Positions 54,299-64,000 of a stretch of 64,000 bases of DNA are shown here, piece after piece. The DNA comes from Neocallimastix lanati (nom. inval.) (taxonomy: Eukaryota > Neocallimastigomycota > Neocallimastigomycetes > Neocallimastigales > Neocallimastigaceae): contig JACVTC010000039.1 in assembly GCA_016946835.1 (NCBI GenBank), forward strand, positions 1,174,001 to 1,238,000. Direction: 5' to 3'. The translations under genes and the position numbers were made by a program. The notes below the pieces were generated by a model. That model saw nothing but the letters and a program-made list of their open reading frames with translations. It did no database searches and had not been told where the DNA came from. The first letter of the stretch is position 1. The number at the start of each line of letters is the position of its first letter.

Positions 54299-54320
54299 TT
54301 ATTATACTTCAGTATAATAA
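54299..54320 (+). other. 3' UTR hairpin of LINE-B
   Basis: TTATTATAC, loop TTCA, GTATAATAA: a perfect 9-bp stem placed 15 bases before the element end. Direct repeats GCGAAGTC and GTGAAGTC lie on either side. 3' hairpins guide the reverse transcriptase in several LINE clades; that role here is inference. Confidence 0.6.
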
Positions 54321-54335
54321 TGCCCTTGTGAAGTC

Positions 54336-54434
54336 TTACAAATATTAATTAAATGAAACTAGAATATATTATACCATTATTTTATTTTTATTTTGTGTTT
54401 TATTTTTTGTTTATTTTTTTATCTTTTTTTTTTT
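54336..54434. repeat. Right copy of the 97-bp direct repeat flanking LINE-B
   Basis: Second copy of the repeat at 50138-50234, immediately after the LINE-B 3' end. It runs into a longer T-run. Confidence 0.85.
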
Positions 54435-54595
54435 TTTTTATTATTTTATTACATGTATTTTATCAAATATTTAATTAATAAAGATGAAACAAGTTTGCTG
54501 CCGTTAAAAAAAAAAAAAAAATCTTTTTTTTTATTATTTTATTACATGTATTTTATCAAATATTTAATTAATAAAGATGAAACAAGTTTGCTGCC

Positions 54596-54627
<32 letters not shown>
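54422..54627. repeat. Two-copy tandem repeat, about 100 bp
   Basis: Units at about 54422-54520 and 54522-54627 each run from a T-tract through TTATTACATGTATTTTATC and AAGTTTGCTGCCGTT into an A-run. They are identical apart from homopolymer lengths. The unit looks like a retroposed 3' end (unique sequence plus poly(A)) duplicated in tandem. Confidence 0.8.
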
Positions 54628-54629
<2 letters not shown>

Positions 54630-54639
54630 ATAATAATAT

Positions 54640-55655
54640 TTTTTATTTTAGGTATTCCAACAAGAGATTTTAACTATAAGTATCCTGAATGTAACATTTC
54701 TTTGTGTTTGATATGAATATAAATACGATGCCAAATTTTATGGATATTGAAATTCTTAATGAAAATTTTTTTATAATTTCTAAATATTGTCCATCAAGCG
54801 TCAACGTTGAAAATGCAGTTCATAGCCAATACCTCTGAAAGAGATGACTATAATTTCTTTTAGGTAGTCAATATATTTCTATTAAAACCTAATCCGGAAT
54901 AAGATTACCCTTTAAACAGAAATCTTATAATCTGGAAATGAGGTTCAATGCCTATGAACTTTTTTCCGAATTTATTTGTACACTTTATTTTTCGAATATT
55001 ACTTTTTATTTTAACTTTAAGTATCCTGAATTTATCATTGGCTTCCGATGGGTACTTCGTGCCAGACGAGGATATAAATTTGATGCTCGTGTTACCAAAG
55101 CTACCAATATGATGAAGACTGTCCTGAAAGGTATCCTTGTTGTTATAGAAAAAGTAGTAATCCTCGATTGGAACATTGGTTTTCTAAATGCTATCTTTTC
55201 CATGAATTTCGAATGAAATATTTTAAGGATATTGAAGCTCTTTATGAAAAATTTTTTATAATTTCTAAATATAGTCCAATATCAAATAGTAAAGTAAGCA
55301 TTGTTATCGCAGATATGAATAATATAGAATCAAGTACAGATTCTGATAGTAGTAACGAAGTTTATAATATTAATAATAATAACAATAGAAATAATATTGT
55401 TAATAATAGTAGAAATAGTGATTGTGAAAATAGGAATATTATTATTAGTTATAGTGAAAATTATAATATCGTTACTACTAATTTAGTGAAAATCGTGGTA
55501 ATTTAAGTAATTTTCTGAATAATGAGTGTGTAAATATATATGTGACGTTGTACCGATTATATATCTTTCTTCTTGGTGGAAGGGATGCAGATATAATAGA
55601 TTTAAATTATAAAAAGGAATGGAATATTTTGTTTAAGAACCAAGCCATTTCTAAA
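54640..55655 (+). pseudogene. Decayed LINE fragment C
   Basis: Frame-shifted pieces match the C-terminal half of LINE-B: YPEFIIGFRWVLRARRGYKF (near 55030, LINE-B has YPDLSYGFYWLLRARSGYRL), the zinc-cluster region (55110-55200), a Ser/Asn-rich stretch (55330-55440) and FLLGGRDAD (55570). A partial earlier copy of some segments lies at 54660-54800. Stops and shifts throughout. Confidence 0.8.
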
Positions 55656-56335
55656 CCAATGAACTTCCAATCTCCTCCAAATTATAGTGACCCAACCTTC
55701 TATTTAGGAATGAATGCTATCCTTAAAGTTTCGAGTTAAATTTATCTAGGTATTCCTTTTTCAGATGATTTCTTATTAGAACACATTATATCTCACATGC
55801 ATTTTAAAGTTAGAAAACCCCTTCTTTCATTTACACGTTTCTTTTCAAATAAACTTATTACTATTGCATTCAAGAAAAAAGTTCTTCAATCCTTAGTTAT
55901 TATTCCTGGACTAAAGAATCTAGAACTTTGTACAAAAAAATCAAAAAATATAAATGTGTAAAATATGAAGATATTTCAGAAGGTTACTGTAAATCAGTTT
56001 CCAAATTTCAAGGTATTAAAGATCAAAATTACGATAGTAACAAGTTCTCAAATAATAAAGCTATAATTATGCTTAGCTTAAAATATCCCCAATTCAACTA
56101 GGGTTTTCGTGGATTATACATTTACGCTGTGGTTATAAATACAATATTACTATTACTATTAGAATGGGTAGAGTTTCAGAAGATTGTCCCAAGACTTGCC
56201 CCTGTTATGGCGATGATAATCAATCTTTTGAACATTGGATTTTTAAATGCAATGCTCTTGCATCTTTTAGATGGAATTCTTTAAATTTCATTGATGATCT
56301 CTATGTTTTGTTCATTAGGAAGATTAGAGTATAAT
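55656..56335 (+). pseudogene. Decayed LINE fragment D
   Basis: Restarts further upstream in the LINE protein: SDPTFYLGMN, IYLGIPFSDD and FTRFFSNKL pieces are the equivalents of LINE-A 51200-51370. It then jumps to the zinc cluster (DCPKTCPCYG and FEHWIFKCN pieces near 56185-56250). Internal deletions, shifts and stops. Because it repeats a region upstream of fragment C, it is a separate insertion. Confidence 0.8.
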
Positions 56336-56670
56336 GTTATATTTATCATAAAATTTTTATTATTTTCTTTGGATGATTATGTTAATTATGATTCTTTTTT
56401 TTTTTATATTCTTGTAGGAATTGATTCTTTCCACCTCATGCACTTATAAAAAGTAAGTTATTTATATTAATATTTTCATTTATTCATTAATAATTATATA
56501 ATAAAGTATTTTAGACATCAATAGATAACCATAAAAATTACAATCAATTATTTTGCATAATTTTTTACAATTAACACTATTCATAAAGAATTTTTTTTTT
56601 TTTTCATTATGTTAAAAATCTGAGTGAATACAATATATATATATATATCTTAAAAGAAAAGACCATAACA

Positions 56671-56705
<35 letters not shown>

Positions 56706-56905
56706 TATTTATTTACTTCATTTACTAATTTTTTTATTTTATTTTTATAATATTTTTTTTTATATATTAATATAGCTTAGTTTTTATTTTGAAATGTTGA
56801 CCATACGCAGAGGTTGAGACGTTTTGGTCCTGACAATGAAAAAATTGTTATAATTTTTATTCATGACCTTGAATCTTGGATTGAAAGTGGACTATAGAAA
56901 TTCTT

Positions 56906-56937
<32 letters not shown>

Positions 56938-57331
56938 GAAAAAAAATCAAATTGTAAACGAAATTATTCATGGAATTGTTAATAAAACATGAGATTAATA
57001 TGGAAAACTACTTCATCCTAAGAGTTAATTAAAATAATAATAAGGATTATTCAAAGGTGATTTATATAATTACCAAACACTTACCTGTTAAAAGGATAAA
57101 TTGGAAAATTACTTCAAAGATTCGCGCATTTAGCAGTATAAATTATAATAGAACCAGGTATTATTCTGAACTCACTATTCCTATCTTTGAAAGTCTTGTA
57201 TGCTAATCTCTTCTCGAATAGTCAATATTTTAACTATATAAGAGGTCATTGATATAGTTCGCCGATTAAATTACCAGCATTATACCAGTCATTAGTAACA
57301 TTCTTTGAGTTATTTTCTTTAATTAGTATTT

Positions 57332-57366
<35 letters not shown>

Positions 57367-57618
57367 TTTCACAACCAAGAGAGTTTCAACATTGAAACCG
57401 ATATGGAAGAGAAGAAACTTTTATTACTAGTTCTCCAAGTACATCTTCTATAAATAGTAGTAATAATCGTTCTTCTTCGCACATACAACAAATCTATGGA
57501 AATTGAATCTCCTAATAATATTTCTTTTGGTCCGAGGGAGAGCTTAGTGAAAACCACACTATCTACTTTACAAATATTATTTCTTTATTTCATTTTTTTT
57601 TTTTATTAACACACAGAG

Positions 57619-57659
<41 letters not shown>

Positions 57660-57962
57660 AAAAAAAAAAAATTGAAAGAAAAAATAAAAAAAAAAAAAAA
57701 AAATTAAATAAAATATATATGAAATTATTATTTTAATTATTAATATATAAATTTATTTATTTAACAATGTATATATTTTATTGAATTAATATATATATGT
57801 ATATTATGTTTAGATGAAGAATTTTAAAAATAGAATAATATATATATATAAAAAATAATAAAAGCTTTTTAAAATTAAAAATAATATTAATAATAATAGT
57901 TACTAATAACAATAAATAATAAATAAAATATTTCTTTCTATGTTCTATTTTTTTTCCTAAAT
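56336..57962. other. Retrotransposon debris and AT-rich spacer
   Basis: Less AT-rich islands at about 56800-56910, 57050-57300 and 57366-57570 are each followed or preceded by long A-runs. They contain short coding-like stretches (INWKITSKIRAFSSINYN near 57110; FITSSPSTSSINSSNN near 57415) that I cannot assign. 5' or ORF1 parts of LINEs are a reasonable guess. The rest is homopolymer-rich spacer. Confidence 0.45.
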
Positions 57963-61568
<3,606 letters not shown>

Positions 61569-63112
61569 CTGGAGGTATTTAATTTGTTAAAGAATAATTT
61601 AATTTATATAGATCTCATTTAATTAATGAATTTCAAAAAAAAATTAAAAATAAAAATAAAAATAAAAATAAATATTCAATAGTGTTATTATTATTATTTC
61701 ATTATTAATATCAAAAGGATATTATTAAATATTTTATCTTCACTATCAAAATTATTAAATATATATATATTTTGTTAGTAAATATATTTATATAGTATAT
61801 TGTTTCTTTAACTATTAGTATTTTATATGAGTTAATAAAATAAAAATGATAATTTTATTTTAATAGAATTGTATATAATAATTTTCTAAAAATTCTAATA
61901 AAATAAAATTTTAACATTTTTATTATTATTATTATTATTATTATATAACTATTTCATAATTTTATATTAATAGAAATATAAATAATTATATACAGTAAAT
62001 AATAAAAAAAGTTTTACAAAGGATTATATTTTTAAAATTGAACAAAATCTTATTTTATTTATTTCTGATTATAAAAATATGTTGTATCAATTTTAACAAG
62101 ACAGTAAAATATAATATATAATATATATATTATATATTATATATTATATATTACATTTATTGAAATTCCTTCTTCTCTTAATACACTCAAAGTCTAAAAA
62201 AATGATGAATTTATCACTTTGAAATTTTAAATTTTTATAACAATAATATTGACAAATAATTATTATGATTGTTATTATTAATTTAAAAAAATGAGTTTTC
62301 CAAGTAACTATTGGTATGAAATCCATATTAATATTATTTATTGGCTTATAAATTCAACAATTACTGTTATTTATTATAAATATTCAAATTATATATTTTT
62401 TAAATTTTTCATTTAATTTTGATAATTTCCTTTATAAAACTTTTTTTAATTTCCATTTCATCAAACTATTTATATTATTTAGTAATTTCTTTCACCATAT
62501 ATATATTTTCTAAGTATTTTTAAAAAAAATATTTATGTAATATAATATTATTAATGAAATGTATTATTTGATATTATATATAAAAAACCATGGGATAAAA
62601 ACCTATCCATTTTCCTTTTTGTTTATAATTAGTTCAAAAAATTTAATTTAACAAGAATTAATTATATGTAAAATATATATATTTATTTTATTTTATATAT
62701 ATATTATTTATTAAATTTATTATAATGACATTAAATTGCTTTATTTATAGATTAAAATCAAAGTTCTAGATGAAAATTAATAATTATAATAGTATTAGAT
62801 AAAATAATTTAATAATTATATGTAATAAAAAAAAATAAAACAAAAAATTGAAATTGAAAAATTTATTAACATAAAATTTATTGGTAATTTAAAATTATAT
62901 TACTTTTTTTGAATATATAATAATATTTCAATTAAATAAAACAGATAATTTAAATGTTAAAACAATTTAATATATTAAAATATATTTTTATATAAAAAGA
63001 ATATATATATATGTATTTTTTATATATATTTTTATATATATAGCCTAACCATAAATTTTAACATTGAAAATAAATTTAAACTAAAAAATGATTTTATGTA
63101 TTAAAATTTATA
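61569..63112. other. Upstream region of NELF-B, possible 5' exons
   Basis: A+T-rich. On the minus strand a 39-nt segment, 62193-62155, has an acceptor (TTTTAG), a phase-0 open frame (TLSVLREEGISIN) and a donor (GTAATA). It may be an upstream NELF-B exon, but I could not connect it in frame to 61568. An ATG at 62326 (MDFIPIVTWK) is a weaker candidate start. Nothing else is recognised. Confidence 0.4.
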
Positions 63113-63568
63113 ACAAAAAAAAAAAACATAGACTTGCACATATGGGTACCCATCTCCCATATGGCCATACAGTTATTAATTAACTGTAAGGTGATGAGTT
63201 ATTGGCATACTGTATCAGCTTCGCCGCTCTCAATCGTCGTTACACACTGCCCGGAGATGCATTCCTAACGTTCCTACATATATCTCTAATGACCACGAGC
63301 ATCAGAACGGAACCATTAACTCCTCCCTAGTGGGTGTAATCATTGGCGATTGGAAATTTTACAATCATCAAGGTCTATGCTTCAATTCAAAGCGTAGTAT
63401 CAGGGTTGGGTGAAATAATCATCTGAGGGAAAGCCTTATGGACATCACGTGTGGTCTCATGATATCCCAGGATAGAAACCTCATCCGATTATTTGGTGCC
63501 ATGCCGAGGATTCGAACCCCGCCCTCTACAGTGACCTGTATCGTCCTAACCGACTGGACCAACATGGC
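63113..63568 (-). mobile_element. tRNA-derived SINE-like element
   Basis: A 455-bp island of near-balanced base composition in A+T-only surroundings. Its minus-strand start (63568-63494) is a tRNA-like head. The acceptor stem GCCATGT/GCATGGC pairs fully (one G-T), the D-stem is GTCC/GGAC, the A box is TGGTCCAGTCG, the B box is GGTTCGAATCC and the T-stem CGGGG/CCTCG pairs. The 3' end carries an encoded CCA. The anticodon arm is irregular (4-bp stem, 6-nt loop GGTCAC), so it is not a working tRNA. The next 380 bases are unrelated to tRNA and end at a T12 run, a natural Pol III stop. Head, body and T-run fit a SINE transcribed by RNA polymerase III. Confidence 0.75.
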
Positions 63569-63685
63569 TATTAAAATTTATAATAAATGTAGATTTTCAC
63601 ATTTGCCATAATAATTATTTTATTCAATAATTCAATATAAATATTATGTATATAAATTCTGGTGAAAGATCTATTAAACTAAACT

Positions 63686-63717
<32 letters not shown>

Positions 63718-64000
63718 TATAAAATAAAGACATAAATTATTATATTAATAAAAATTTTCTTTTTATGTATAATTTGTTATATTTTGAATAATTTCTAATA
63801 GCATTATTTTTATATTATTAAAAAACTAATTAATATTAATCATTTTTTATTCTAATAACTATTAAATTTTTTATATTTATAATAGTAAATATATTGACAT
63901 TATTATTTTTTTTTCTTTTTTAGGTTAAATATATTCAAATTGATATTAAATTAATAAATTTATTCTTTATCTATTTGTTTTTATAAATTTATACTTCCAA
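63569..64000. other. AT-rich sequence to window end
   Basis: A-run plus (AT)n near 63687-63720, otherwise plain A+T sequence. No gene is seen. Confidence 0.6.

Larger units (their letters stand above)
50236..54335 (+). mobile_element. LINE-B: 5'-truncated non-LTR retrotransposon, interrupted by LINE-A
   Basis: The element starts inside its RT domain (SEYFNIMKGVRQGCPLSPIL), is interrupted after ILFNLF at 50313, and resumes in the same frame at 52673 (FNLF, then INDIFNDVSELGI). A one-base deletion just before FADD (near 52750) breaks the frame. From there an open frame runs to the stop at 54266. The 3' UTR is short (54267-54335), has a perfect 9-bp hairpin and no poly(A). Direct repeats of 97 bp flank it. 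The copy is inactive through truncation, the frameshift and the inner insertion. Confidence 0.88.

Noticed and set aside
62144..62326. Minus-strand open frame of 60 codons as an independent gene
   Set aside because: Low-complexity Ile-rich centre. It is more likely that a short NELF-B exon (62193-62155) lies within it.
63494..63568. Functional tRNA gene
   Set aside because: The anticodon arm has only four pairs and a six-base loop, CCA is encoded in the DNA, and the segment is fused to a 380-bp non-tRNA body.

Overview
The window comes from an extremely AT-rich eukaryotic nuclear genome. Protein-coding exons are only moderately AT-rich, while introns and intergenic DNA are almost entirely A+T, with very many poly(A)/poly(T) runs and (ATT)n, (AT)n and heptamer repeats. 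Genes carry short GT..AG introns. A diverged 5.8S rRNA fragment near 17.8 kb resembles the fungal, and in particular the anaerobic gut fungus, version of that gene. Base composition, gene structure and this fragment together suggest a neocallimastigomycete (anaerobic gut fungus); this is inference, and another AT-extreme lineage is not formally excluded.

Layout. 1-11.5 kb: no gene; degenerate repeats, including a decayed repeat array at 3.75-6.8 kb. 11.58-16.27 kb (+): a complete four-exon ABCB/MDR-type full ABC transporter. 17.76 kb: a 5.8S rRNA fragment. 18.4-20.2 kb (+): the 3' part of a dead Ty1/copia retrotransposon. 20.55-25.38 kb (-): a long gene coding for ankyrin-like repeats followed by a trypsin-like peptidase domain, interrupted by five 1-nt frame shifts. 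26.9-29.4 kb (-): a decayed LINE. 30.53-32.86 kb (-): a five-exon seven-transmembrane protein with a C-terminal RGS domain. 32.9-47.9 kb: a 15-kb gene desert with microsatellites, heptamer satellites and one MITE-like element with 9-bp flanking repeats. 47.93-49.38 kb (+): a three-exon Nab2/ZC3H14-type CCCH zinc-finger protein. 50.1-54.4 kb (+): two nested LINEs, the inner one inside the reverse-transcriptase motif of the outer one. 54.6-56.3 kb: older LINE debris. 57.96-61.57 kb (-), possibly starting further upstream: a gene of at least ten exons for a homologue of the negative elongation factor subunit NELF-B (COBRA1). 63.11-63.57 kb (-): a tRNA-derived SINE-like element.

The host genes do not form a pathway or operon. 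They are separate eukaryotic genes in a retrotransposon-rich background: membrane export (ABCB), G-protein signalling (7TM-RGS), mRNA poly(A) binding (Nab2-like), control of Pol II elongation (NELF-B) and an unknown repeat-peptidase protein. The items most worth following are the ankyrin-peptidase gene with its duplicated module, the NELF-B gene in a probable fungus, the 7TM-RGS protein with a split RGS domain, and the nested LINE locus, where the insertion order can be read base by base.
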